NCBI RefSeq assembly: GCF_900186615.1
Contig: NZ_LT896588.1
Coordinates: 2,088,523-2,152,522, forward strand
Direction: 5' to 3'
Origin: Parabacteroides bouchesdurhonensis
GTDB taxonomy: Bacteria; Bacteroidota; Bacteroidia; Bacteroidales; Tannerellaceae
DNA length: 64,000 nt
Below the pieces are notes generated by a model. It was not told the DNA's origin. It did not search any database and saw nothing but the letters and a program-made list of their open reading frames with translations. How positions within the stretch are numbered: the first letter of the stretch is position 1; each line of letters opens with the position of its first letter. Both the position numbers and the translations under genes were made by a program. This document shows, in pieces, positions 9,136-17,943 of this stretch.

Positions 9136-10719
9136 CTATTTTGCACCTATTGATGCATCCGGCTCGCAGACTACACGGAAACCGATGCCTCGAATATCGG
9201 AATACCACCAGATACTTTTTGGTTGTTGTGGGTCTGTTTTCAACCATGCGTCGTGTTTTGTATAGTCACGTGCTGCACAACGAACATCGGCGGCATCTGA
9301 AGTATAGTTACCTCCACGTACTACCCATTCGGTACCTTCGGTTACTAACGGATCTTTTACATTGTTACCGCTTTTTGCATAAGCATCTGCTTTATATTTA
9401 TCGGCACAATATTCCATTACATTACCTAACATATTCTTTAGCCCAAAAGGATTGGGTAATACATTGTCCGGTTCTTGCGTTCTGTTCTGGCTGTTATTAC
9501 CGTAAATAACGAATGAACTGATACTGTCTGTTTTTGCATCAAAGAACTTACGCCAAAAACCTTGATTGGAGAAATCTTTTGGATTACCGGCAAAGAAATA
9601 AGGTGTCTGTGTTCCTCCACGTGCGGCATATTCCCATTCAGCTTCAGTTGGCAGACGATATTTCTTACCTGTTTTTTTAGATAACCATTGGCAAAATGTT
9701 TCAGCGGCATAATGTGTCATTGTGATAGCCGGGCGATCACCGCCGCCCCAACCCTGATCCGGAAAACCGAATGGCGGTGTAGGACCAGAGATAGCATCTA
9801 CGTTCGAGTTACTATTGTTAGCATAAACAGTTTCCGGAGGAGTACGCCCTTCACTCATTGTATTACCATAGAATGCCCAATATTGATCCCAGGTTACTTC
9901 TACTTCTGCCATAAAGAAAGGACTTACGGTAACATTTCTTACCGGAGCTTCATCTGCTTTATGGAACGGTTCTTTATCTGTGCTACCCATTTCAAATGTA
10001 CCGCCGGGAATAGCAATCATCTTAAAGGAAGCCTGAGTTCCGGGTATTTGTTCTATATAATCATTGAATGATGTAATCTTAACTGTGTCGGTAAAGAGAG
10101 TTTTCGGATCGGCTGATGAGTTTGTTATTCCGGGAATACCTGTCATCTTTGAGTGATTATAATTAGGATTATAATGACCTGCATCCAAATGGCAACTGAT
10201 ACATTGCAGGTTCAGTTTCTTTTCGTTTTCATCATAATAAAGGTGAGCTGTTATTCCATCATTGGAAATACCTTCGGGAAATAGGTTCTGATGGCATTCT
10301 TTACATGATTCGTTCGGGATGTATTTTACGGCATTTTCCAATTCCGATTTGCTATCCCAATTAAAGTCTGCGCTGTCTTTGGTTAAATAAGACCAAACAT
10401 CTTTAATACCTAATTGGGCTTTGGCGGAATAATGTTTCCAAGTATTATTTTGTGGGGGGAGATGGCAGGCCACACAATGAGTCTTAACTCCGCTTCTGTT
10501 ATTTACATGTTTTGATAATTTCCAACTGGCTTCTACATGCGGATGCACGTGGCATATCATACATGATTCGTCTGTTGAGAAATAAACTGATGTTTTATAG
10601 GTGGCAATAACAATGCCTGCTCCCAAGAGTGCTCCTATCAGAAGAATGAAAGTTTTTCCCCTAAAAAAACTTTTCTTTTTCTCGGATGAATAACGATTCG
10701 CAAATCTGTTGTCCGTCAT
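9136..10719 (-). CDS. Tetraheme cytochrome (NapC/NirT-like) fused to FGE-like SUMF1 domain
   Basis: 527 residues. A single membrane anchor (about 23-42) is followed by four CXXCH heme sites: CMICH 53-57, CVACH 82-86, CKECH 139-143 and CISCH 173-177, the layout of NapC/NrfH quinol dehydrogenases. From about 234 to the end is a formylglycine-generating-enzyme-like domain: MIAIPGGTFEMGS, LPTEAEWEYAARGG, GNVMEYCAD, VVRGGNY, GIGFRVVCE. The cysteine pair that makes true FGE catalytic is absent: the segment after RGGNY reads TSDAADVRCAAR. The domain is thus probably structural or ligand-binding, as in GldJ/GldK. It is first in an operon with the Tat oxidoreductase and isomerase. Confidence 0.88.
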   Translation of the reverse strand: MTDNRFANRYSSEKKKSFFRGKTFILLIGALLGAGIVIATYKTSVYFSTDESCMICHVHPHVEASWKLSKHVNNRSGVKTHCVACHLPPQNNTWKHYSAKAQLGIKDVWSYLTKDSADFNWDSKSELENAVKYIPNESCKECHQNLFPEGISNDGITAHLYYDENEKKLNLQCISCHLDAGHYNPNYNHSKMTGIPGITNSSADPKTLFTDTVKITSFNDYIEQIPGTQASFKMIAIPGGTFEMGSTDKEPFHKADEAPVRNVTVSPFFMAEVEVTWDQYWAFYGNTMSEGRTPPETVYANNSNSNVDAISGPTPPFGFPDQGWGGGDRPAITMTHYAAETFCQWLSKKTGKKYRLPTEAEWEYAARGGTQTPYFFAGNPKDFSNQGFWRKFFDAKTDSISSFVIYGNNSQNRTQEPDNVLPNPFGLKNMLGNVMEYCADKYKADAYAKSGNNVKDPLVTEGTEWVVRGGNYTSDAADVRCAARDYTKHDAWLKTDPQQPKSIWWYSDIRGIGFRVVCEPDASIGAK

Positions 10720-10932
10720 TTTGTTTTTTATGGTATTCTAGTTAGTCTTATAATTAGATTTAAAATCGGCAATAAATGTAGCATATTCATTCTATAAAAT
10801 AAAAAAGTGCTTACTTTATTTAACGAATTATGTCTTGAATTAGACTTTTTTTGTACCAAAATAGGGAGAAGTATTAGAATGCTTTATAAAGAGGAAGAAT
10901 AGATAATAAAATATTTTACAATTACCTTTTAG

Positions 10933-11005
10933 CACGGAAGGAGAGGCTCGAACTCCCGACACCTGGTTTTGGAGACCAGTGCTCTACCAACTGAGCTACT
11001 TCCGT
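10933..11005 (-). tRNA. tRNA-Trp (CCA)
   Basis: The minus strand folds into a full cloverleaf: acceptor ACGGAAG/CTTCCGT, D-arm GCTCAGTTGGTAGAGC, anticodon stem CTGGT/ACCAG with loop CTCCAAA (anticodon CCA), T-arm GGGAG/CTCTC around TTCGAGC, discriminator G. CCA is not encoded. Confidence 0.95.
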
Positions 11006-11087
11006 ATCGCGTCGTTGCGGGTGCAAAAGTAGTTTATTATTTTTAATGTGCAAGAAATGATGTGAAGTTTAAAGTGATTATTTCGAT

Positions 11088-11512
11088 TTACTCGCTTTTT
11101 ACTACCTCTGCCGGGTTACTGTTAGCTGCTTTCAACACTTGCCCTAACACGGTAAGCAAAACTAAAGTGATTACTCCTGTGATAGCCCCTGCCAGTAACC
11201 ATAAAGGAATGCTTATTCGGTAAGCATATCCTTGCAGCCATTTGTTCATTGCAAGATAAGCTAGTGGGAGAGCAAAGGCTCCGGCAATCAGTACTTGTAT
11301 AATGTATTCCTTGAAAAACATGCGAATGATATCATGGGAATCGGCCCCCATTACTTTATGTATGGCTACTTCCTTACGTCTTCGTTTGGTGGCTGCCGAA
11401 GCAACTGCATATATCCCAAACAGTGAAATCAGTAAACAGACTGTTGCCAAAATAAAAAAGATTTTTAAACCAATCTGTTCCGATGTGTTTAATCTGTTAA
11501 GTATTCCTTTGA
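11088..11512 (-). pseudogene. 3' remnant of a MacB/FtsX-type ABC transporter permease
   Basis: Only the last 140 or so residues remain: the C-terminal FtsX domain with KIFFILATVCLLISLFGIYA, the family motif RRRKEVAIHKVMGA and two more helices, ending PAEVVKSE. Full-length relatives have about 400-800 residues. Similarity stops at about 11512, where the other strand begins to encode an integrase fragment; the ORF runs on to 11591 only by chance. This is a truncated gene at a recombination joint. Confidence 0.75.
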
Positions 11513-11913
11513 TGATTATTGAGAAGTACAAGAACGAACGAAAAACGGATAAGGTTTTCAATATGATAAATCTTTCTTGTATATGCACCAATCTGAAAGA
11601 GGTAGCTAGATTATGCAGTATAGAACGGAATTTAACCTATCACCTTGCACGTCATACTTATGCAACCCAAACGTGTATCTCTCAAGGAGTTCCGATAGAA
11701 ACGCTCTCCAAGCTCATGGGACACTGTTCTATTCAAACGACACAGTTATATGCCAAAATCACCAATCAGAAAGTAAACGAGGACATGAAAAAACTATTTA
11801 CCAAAGTAAACGGTAAATACCAAGTCCTTGAAAGTAATATTACTTCGGACATAGCACACAAGAAATTTTCTCAATGGCTGAAAGTAAAGAAGATATTTCC
11901 CGAAAAGAAATAA
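11513..11913 (+). pseudogene. C-terminal fragment of a tyrosine recombinase (integrase)
   Basis: From about IEKYKNERKT onward the reading frame matches the end of Bacteroides-type integrases. It retains the second half of the catalytic domain: HLARHTYATQ (HxxR box), LMGHCSIQTTQLYAKI (GH and the tyrosine), and a tail to EKK. The arm-binding, core-binding and first catalytic-arginine parts are missing. The 5' end abuts the truncated permease. It cannot be active and marks a past mobile element. Confidence 0.8.
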
Positions 11914-11923
11914 TATACAGGTT

Positions 11924-11954
11924 AAAGAAGATAGGCAAAACCTATCTTCTTTTT
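11924..11954. terminator. Bidirectional terminator between two gene fragments
   Basis: A perfect 12-bp stem (AAAGAAGATAGG, loop CAAAA, CCTATCTTCTTT) with T-tracts in both directions separates the convergent integrase fragment and the unknown fragment downstream. Confidence 0.8.
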
Positions 11955-12250
11955 AATTCATTCCTGCCACCTTGATTAGTTGCATTATCTCCGACAATGT
12001 GCCTTTAGGCTTGATTGTACCGTTCAGGAAACCGCCCAATTCCTCACTAAGTGTCTGACTGTCATAAACCGTAGTAATCGAACCACTGAAAGAAAAATCC
12101 TTTTTCCCCTCTTCATTCAATAGTTGTTGCGAAGTATCAACAAATTTATCAGCCATTTCACGCCTTTTAAAAACAAGGTTTGTCAGTTGTTTTTCCTTGT
12201 AATAAATAGTCAGTACGGCAACCGTATTTTCATTTTCGCTTAAATCTTCA
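11953..12250 (-). pseudogene. C-terminal fragment of an unrecognised protein
   Basis: The minus-strand frame is open from about 12250 (LEDLSENENTVAVLTIYYKE) through an internal ATG at 12156 to a stop at 11953, about 98 residues. It has no start near the joint, so it is read as the tail of a longer gene cut at the pump boundary near 12250. I do not recognise a family. It is convergent with the integrase fragment and shares a terminator with it, so both probably came from one mobile element. Confidence 0.5.
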
Positions 12251-12254
12251 AGAT

Positions 12255-14639
12255 TTGGGAAACATTGTTGTGAGTTCCGAAGCCGGTGTACCGATCTTTC
12301 TTAAAGATTTGGGTTCTCTGAAATACGGGAATCTGGAACGAAAAGGCGTGTTGGGCTATACAGACCGTCAGAGAAACTATTCGGAAAGTTTGGAAGGAAT
12401 CGTACTTTTACTCAAACACGAAAACCCTTCGCTTGTGCTGGATGGAGTGCATGAGGCGATAGATGAACTGAATAACGGAGGTTTGCCGGAAGGAGTACGT
12501 ATTCATGCATTTCTGGATCGTACCAGTTTGGTAAATACGACCTTGAATACCGTTTCTCAGACATTGTTGACGGGAATGGCGCTGGTCGTTCTGGTTCTTA
12601 TCCTTTTTCTGGGCAACTGGCGAGGTGCGTTGTTGGTTTCTGTCACAATTCCACTTGCGTTGTTAATAGCCTTTATATTAATGCATCTGACAGACATTCC
12701 CGCCAATCTGCTTTCTTTGGGAGCAATCGATTTCGGAATTATTGTAGATGGGGCGATTGTCATGCTGGAGACAGTTCTGAAAAAACGCGAAGATCATCCG
12801 GAAGAGTATATGGAAGAGAAAAGTATTGCCGCTCGTGTGAAAGAGGTCGGGCGTCCCATTCTGTTTTCCACATTTGTTATCATTACTGCCTATCTTCCGC
12901 TATTTGCTTTTGAACGCGTGGAACGTAAGCTCTTCACACCGATGGCATTCACTATGAGTTATGCCATGCTTGGTGCATTGCTGGTGGCTTTGCTGTTGAT
13001 TCCCGGAATAGCTTACGCTATTTACCGGAAACCTCGCAAGATTTACAAAAATCGCTGGCTGGAGAAGTTACGGGATAAATATATGTCAGTACTTGCTAAG
13101 TTATTGAAGAAACCGCGTTGGGCAGTTGTTGCTGCTTCCGTCATTTTATTGTCTGGTGTTGCATTAAGTATCGCAGTCGGAAAAGATTTTCTTCCGGAAT
13201 TGGATGAAGGATCTATTTGGCTGCAAGTGAATCTTCCCCCCGGTATTTCGGTGGAGAAGGCCAGAGCTTTGTCTGATACGTTGCGTGTACATACTATGAA
13301 ATATCCGGAAGTAACGTACATCATGGTACAAGCCGGACGTAACGATGATGGAACGGATCCTTTTACTCCTTCGCACTTTGAAGTGTCTGTTGGCATAAGG
13401 CCTTACAGTGAATGGCCAAAAGGTAAGAAAAAGAGAGACCTCATTAACGAACTGGCAACCGAGTATGCAACGTTGCCTGGCTTTAGTGTAGGGCTCAGCC
13501 AGCCAATGATAGATGGAGTGATGGACAAGATTGCTGGTGCGCATAGTGAACTGGTGGTGAAAGTATACGGAAATGATTTCCGTGAAACACGCCGGATCGC
13601 AGAAGATATTGTTAAGACTTTGGGTTCCGTGCCGGGTGTGGTAGATTTGGATATTGACCAAGAACCTCCTTTGCCCCAGTTACAAATCATTATGAACCGG
13701 GGTGCTATAGCCCGTTATGGATTGAATGTGTCGGAAGTTTCCGATCTGATAGAAGTTGCAATTGGCGGAAAAGCTGTAGCCCAACTTTATCAAAGTGGCC
13801 GGCAGTATGATATTACCTGTAAATATAAGGAAGATGCTCGCAATACGCCTGAAAAGATTGCCGGACTGATGCTTACTTCTTCTACCGGGGCGAAGATTCC
13901 ACTTTCACAAGTAGCCGATATCAGGTTAAGTATTGGAGAAAGTATGATCACACGTGAAATGAACAGAAGACACTTGACCGTGAAGTTGAATCTTCGTGGA
14001 CGAGACCTTTCCTCTTTTCTGAAAGATGCACAGAAGGCTATTGATGAAAAGGTGAACTATGACAAAAGTCTGTATACTGTTAAATGGGGCGGAGCATTCG
14101 AAAACCAACATCGGGAGTATTCTCGGTTGGCAATTATTGTTCCTCTGACTTTGATGTGCATGTTCATTCTGTTGTATATTACTTTCGGGAAATTCCGTCA
14201 GGCAGGTCTGGTGCTTTCCATCGTACCTCTGGCACTGTTCGGGGGAATGCTGGCACTGAATCTGCGAGGTATGACTCTGAATGTATCTTCAGCCGTGGGA
14301 TTCATCGCCATGTTCGGACTTTCTATACAGAACGGCATCATTATGGTTTCACAGATAAACGAACTGCGCAGGAAAGGTGCGAATCTGTTCAATGCCGTGT
14401 CGGAAGGCGCCCGGCAGCGTTTTCGTCCTATACTGATGACATCTGCCACTACGATTATCGGTCTGCTTCCGGCTTCGGTGGCAATTGGTATCGGCAGTGA
14501 TGTACAGCGCCCTTTGGCTACGGTGATTGTTTATGGCCTGATATTTTCGACTCTGATGTCGATGTTTATCTTGCCCGTGTTTTATTATCTGGTAGAAAAC
14601 AAAATAATGAATAACAATGGCAAACATGATAACAAATAA
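12255..14639 (+). pseudogene. RND heavy-metal efflux pump, CusA/CzcA type, N-terminus missing
   Basis: 794 residues against about 1,030-1,040 for the family: roughly the first 240 residues are absent. What remains begins within the first periplasmic region (GNIVVSSEAGVPIFLKDLGS) and keeps TM4 with AIDFGIIVDGAIVMLE, the rest of the first membrane half, and the complete second half. The first available start is TTG at 12255, and the frame is open only back to 12210, where the upstream DNA is foreign. Without the first helix and the porter segment, pump function is doubtful. The membrane-fusion partner (CusB/CzcB) is also missing; the TolC-like gene follows with a 23-bp overlap. Confidence 0.8.
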
Positions 14640-15873
14640 CATCCGCATATTCTTGCTGTCGGTTATGTTGACCGTAACCGTAACTGGACTTCGGGCACAA
14701 ACAGGTGGACTATCCGGTGACGGACAGAAAATGACTTTTGATCTTTATCTGAACCGGGTAGGAAAACAGAATCTGGAATATTTGGCAAACCGGTTAAACG
14801 TAAGTGTCGCTGAAGCTGAAATCATAGCTGCGAAAGTCTTACCAGATCCATCGCTTGACTTTGAGGGGAGCAAGGATACATATACACTTGGACTTTCTTA
14901 TTCTTTGGAATTGGGAAAACGTTATGCTCGGGTTAAGCTGGCACGTAGCCAAGCTGAATTGGAAAAGTTGGTTCTCGAACAGAATTTTCAAGACTTGCGT
15001 GCTCAGGCTGCCGAATTATTTCTTGATGCTATCTTACAACGCGAATTGTTGAATGTGAAGGAAAATTCTTATCAATATATGGTTCGACTGAGCCAATCGG
15101 ATAGTCTTCGCTACGTTTCGGGGGAAATAACCAAAAACGACGCACGGCAGTCTTGGCTGGAAGCGGTGGGCTTGCTGAATGAGGTATATGATCAGGAAGC
15201 GGTTTATTATTCCTCATTGGTGGAACTGAATAAATACATGGGAGCGAATGCAGACATACTGAATATCCCTTTAGGAAACTGGGATAGCTTGGAGAGGGAT
15301 TTTACACTTGCTTTGCTGCTGGAACTGGGACAAACAAACCGGGTAGAATTGTTGGCTGCATCGAAAAACATAGGGGTTAATTCACGGGCATACAAACTGA
15401 CACGTGCCGAGCGTCGTCCGGATATCGGCATGTCACTTTCCTATGAGAGGGACTGGAACGGTTTTCTGCCACAGGCTCGTTATGCTATTGTCGGAGTCTC
15501 AGTTCCGTTATCTTTCTCCGCGATCAACAAAGGTGCGGTTAAGTCTGCAAAATACAGAATAGATCAGGCAGCCATCATGCAGAAGAATGTCGAATTGCAA
15601 ATACAAGCGGAGGTCACTCAGGCTTGGTTCGTTTTTGAAGCGGAAAAGAAAAAGGTTACGCAGTACAAGTCTGGCGTGTTGGAAGAATCACAGAAAGTGC
15701 TGGATGGCATGGTCTATAAATACAAGCGTGGGGAAGCTACTATTTTGGATGTCCTTATAGCTCAACGATCTTATAATGAAGTTCAGCAGAACTATTTGGA
15801 GACGATGAAGGGATATATGTCCGCTTTGGTTACACTTGAAAGGTCATGTGGAATATGGGATATTCATTTTTAG
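14617..15873 (+). CDS. TolC-family outer-membrane efflux protein (CusC/CzcC-like)
   Basis: 418 residues with a signal peptide (about 1-28, ending LRAQ) and the two repeated coiled-coil/strand halves of outer-membrane efflux proteins, for example AKVLPDPSLDFEGS, LSYSLELGKRYARVKLARSQ and YKRGEATILDVLIAQRSYNE. It would form the exit duct of a tripartite metal-efflux system. It overlaps the truncated RND gene by 23 bp, so translation is probably coupled. It looks intact, but its pump partner has lost its N-terminus, so expression or use is uncertain. A second in-frame ATG at 14626 could also serve. Confidence 0.88.
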   Translation: MANMITNNIRIFLLSVMLTVTVTGLRAQTGGLSGDGQKMTFDLYLNRVGKQNLEYLANRLNVSVAEAEIIAAKVLPDPSLDFEGSKDTYTLGLSYSLELGKRYARVKLARSQAELEKLVLEQNFQDLRAQAAELFLDAILQRELLNVKENSYQYMVRLSQSDSLRYVSGEITKNDARQSWLEAVGLLNEVYDQEAVYYSSLVELNKYMGANADILNIPLGNWDSLERDFTLALLLELGQTNRVELLAASKNIGVNSRAYKLTRAERRPDIGMSLSYERDWNGFLPQARYAIVGVSVPLSFSAINKGAVKSAKYRIDQAAIMQKNVELQIQAEVTQAWFVFEAEKKKVTQYKSGVLEESQKVLDGMVYKYKRGEATILDVLIAQRSYNEVQQNYLETMKGYMSALVTLERSCGIWDIHF

Positions 15874-16410
15874 TAGATAAATGAACGTCTTTTATACGGT
15901 TTTAATCTATGTGTTTGCCTGTAAGAAAATGAATTACTTATTTTAATCTGCAAAATAAGAGTTTGTGATGTGAAAAAAAAGAAAGGAACAGACAGTCTCA
16001 TTCAATACTGAAAAAACGTTTGAATATTTTCGGGGTTAACGAAGTGGTACACGAGAATCGCAAGCACCCAATTGTTATGTTCATTAAGACTGTCTTATTG
16101 TATATTGACACAGCTGATAAAAATTGGTATATTAAGCGTTTTGTAAAATGGCTGTAATGGTATTTTGTATAAATTGCTGCTCGTAATATGAAAATGCAAT
16201 TTGAATGTTTATTTTAAAGCTTGTGTGTTTAGTATAAATTAATATAAAAGTGTTGATTTTCTATGTGTTTCAAGCTTTAGGGCATGGCCTGCTAAAATTT
16301 TATATTACATTTTGTATTGATGTGTACTCTTGAATATTGTGGATATTATAAATATCTTTTATTATCATGATTTATATTTTGATATTTATAGGGATGTTTA
16401 TTTGAAATAG
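15874..16410. other. AT-rich spacer with a short unrecognised open frame
   Basis: Most of this stretch is AT-rich with no long ORF. On the plus strand a short open frame ends at about 16158 and includes VNEVVHENRKHPIVMF and KNWYIKRFVKWL; it has no convincing start and may be a gene relic. A short self-complementary motif (AGACAGTCT and AGACTGTCT) flanks it near 15991 and 16087. I see nothing else definite. Confidence 0.35.
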
Positions 16411-16440
16411 TTGGTAATTTGAAAATAATATTTATCTTTG
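16411..16440 (+). promoter_or_regulatory. Candidate Bacteroidetes-type promoter
   Basis: A -7 box TATCTTTG at 16433-16440 is preceded, 18 bp upstream, by a weak -33 box TTGG at 16411. Transcription from here would produce the small hairpin-rich unit that ends at a terminator near 16598. Confidence 0.5.
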
Positions 16441-16445
16441 TGCTG

Positions 16446-16598
16446 TCTTAAAAAATAAAAAATATATTTATAAATGAATATTAATTTTAAGACATAAAAC
16501 CAATACTTTAATTATGATTATTCCCGTTCCATTAAGGATTTGGGCCTTAACTGTGAGACGGAAAAGAGAGAGCATCGTATGGTGCTCTCTTTTATTTT
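16446..16598 (+). ncRNA. Candidate small RNA or attenuated leader
   Basis: Between a promoter-like box and a terminator lie about 150 nt with no ordinary gene. It contains a small hairpin (TTAAGG/CCTTAA, 16532-16550) followed by the terminator hairpin. A 28-codon frame (ATG 16514, TGA 16598-16600, starting MIIPVPLRIW) runs through the terminator stem and may be fortuitous or a leader peptide. The radical-SAM gene starts 80 bp further on behind its own TACATTTG box at 16650-16657, which favours an independent small RNA over an attenuator. Confidence 0.4.
16566..16598 (+). terminator. Intrinsic terminator of the small unit
   Basis: The stem AGAGAGCA/TGCTCTCT (16567-16574 with 16583-16590) is followed by TTTATTTT. 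Confidence 0.7.
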
Positions 16599-16679
16599 GA
16601 TATTCTTGTTAAATCTGTTGAAGTAACAGTTTTGTTTGTTGAATATCCTTACATTTGTAATATTTAATGTTGGATTAGT

Positions 16680-17939
16680 ATGAACGAAAGCGTACTTGAG
16701 AAATTGAAGATATTGGTTGAATCTGCAAAGTATGACGTTTCCTGTGCTTCCAGCGGAACCTCCCGTTCCCATAAGAAGGGAAATATAGGAAGTGCTGCTG
16801 GTTGGGGAATTTGTCACTCTTTTGCGGAAGATGGACGCTGTATATCTCTTTTGAAGATTATGCTGACGAATTATTGCATATACGATTGTGCTTATTGCAT
16901 CAATCGCCGGAGCAATGATATACAAAGGGCCACTCTTTCTGTGACGGAACTGGTTAATCTTACCATTGAATTTTATCGTCGGAATTATATAGAAGGACTT
17001 TTTCTTAGCTCTGGTGTGGTTCGTAATCCCGATTATACGATGGAGAGACTTGTAAGAGTAATAAAAGACCTTCGTTTGGTATATCGTTTTAACGGATATA
17101 TCCACATGAAAAGTATTCCTGGAGCAAGTCCGGAATTGGTAAATGAAGCCGGACTCTATGCAGATCGTCTTAGCGTGAATATTGAAATTCCAAATGAGAA
17201 AAGCCTTCAGATGCTTGCGCCGGAAAAAAACTTTCAAAGTGTTTTTACTCCAATGCGCTATATTCAGCAGGGAGTACTTCAAAGTGCAGAAGAACGGAAA
17301 CGTTTCCGCTCTGCTCCCCGTTTTGCTCCGGCTGGGCAAAGTACACAAATGATTGTTGGTGCGACAGCTGACACAGATAAGGATATATTACATCTTTCTT
17401 CGGCTTTATACCAACGTCCCACAATGAAGCGGGTTTATTATTCTGGTTTTATCCCTGTTAATTCATATGATAATCGGTTACCAGCGTTGAAACAACCTCC
17501 ACTAGTCCGCGAAAACCGTTTGTACCAGGCTGATTGGTTGTTGCGTTTCTATCAGTTTAAAGTCGATGAGATTGTGAATGATGCTTATCCTGATTTGGAT
17601 TTGGAAATAGACCCTAAACTCTCATGGGCGTTACGTCATCCGGAAGCTTTTCCGGTTGACATAAATCGGGCGGATTATGAGATGTTACTTCGTGTGCCGG
17701 GAATAGGAGTGAAGTCTGCTAAAATTATAATTGTTTCCCGTCGTTATTCAAATCTGGGAGCTGAGCAGTTAAAGAAAATAGGTGTAGTGATGAAAAAAGC
17801 ACAATATTTTATTACCTGTCGTGAATTACCGATGCAGACGATACATGAAGTGAGTCCGGATGCCGTGCGTCGCTTATTTATAAAGAAAACGGGACGTAAT
17901 GTAGACGAACGTCAATTAGTGTTACAATTCGAGGATTGA
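16680..17939 (+). CDS. Putative DNA modification/repair radical SAM protein
   Basis: 419 residues. The radical-SAM cluster motif is in NYCIYDCAYCINRR (CX3CX2C, about residues 65-72), followed by the TIM-barrel core (LFLSSGVVRNPDYT, IHMKSIPGAS, SVNIEIP). The C-terminus carries a helix-hairpin-helix DNA-binding element, DINRADYEMLLRVPGIG. This combination is that of the TIGR03916-type family. The next gene, 4 bp on, is its usual partner (TIGR03915/DUF4130). A TACATTTG promoter box lies at 16650-16657. The reaction is not known to me. Confidence 0.88.
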   Translation: MNESVLEKLKILVESAKYDVSCASSGTSRSHKKGNIGSAAGWGICHSFAEDGRCISLLKIMLTNYCIYDCAYCINRRSNDIQRATLSVTELVNLTIEFYRRNYIEGLFLSSGVVRNPDYTMERLVRVIKDLRLVYRFNGYIHMKSIPGASPELVNEAGLYADRLSVNIEIPNEKSLQMLAPEKNFQSVFTPMRYIQQGVLQSAEERKRFRSAPRFAPAGQSTQMIVGATADTDKDILHLSSALYQRPTMKRVYYSGFIPVNSYDNRLPALKQPPLVRENRLYQADWLLRFYQFKVDEIVNDAYPDLDLEIDPKLSWALRHPEAFPVDINRADYEMLLRVPGIGVKSAKIIIVSRRYSNLGAEQLKKIGVVMKKAQYFITCRELPMQTIHEVSPDAVRRLFIKKTGRNVDERQLVLQFED

Positions 17940-17943
17940 CAAC

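Noticed and set aside
9136..10719. Sulfatase-activating formylglycine enzyme
   Set aside because: The catalytic cysteine pair is absent and no sulfatase gene lies nearby.
11302..11512. N-terminal half of the plus-strand frame before the integrase fragment
   Set aside because: It is antisense to clear ABC-permease coding sequence and does not resemble an integrase.
15953..16158. Short protein gene containing VNEVVHENRKHPIVMF
   Set aside because: No start codon in a sensible place, no ribosome-binding context and no family recognised; kept only as a note.
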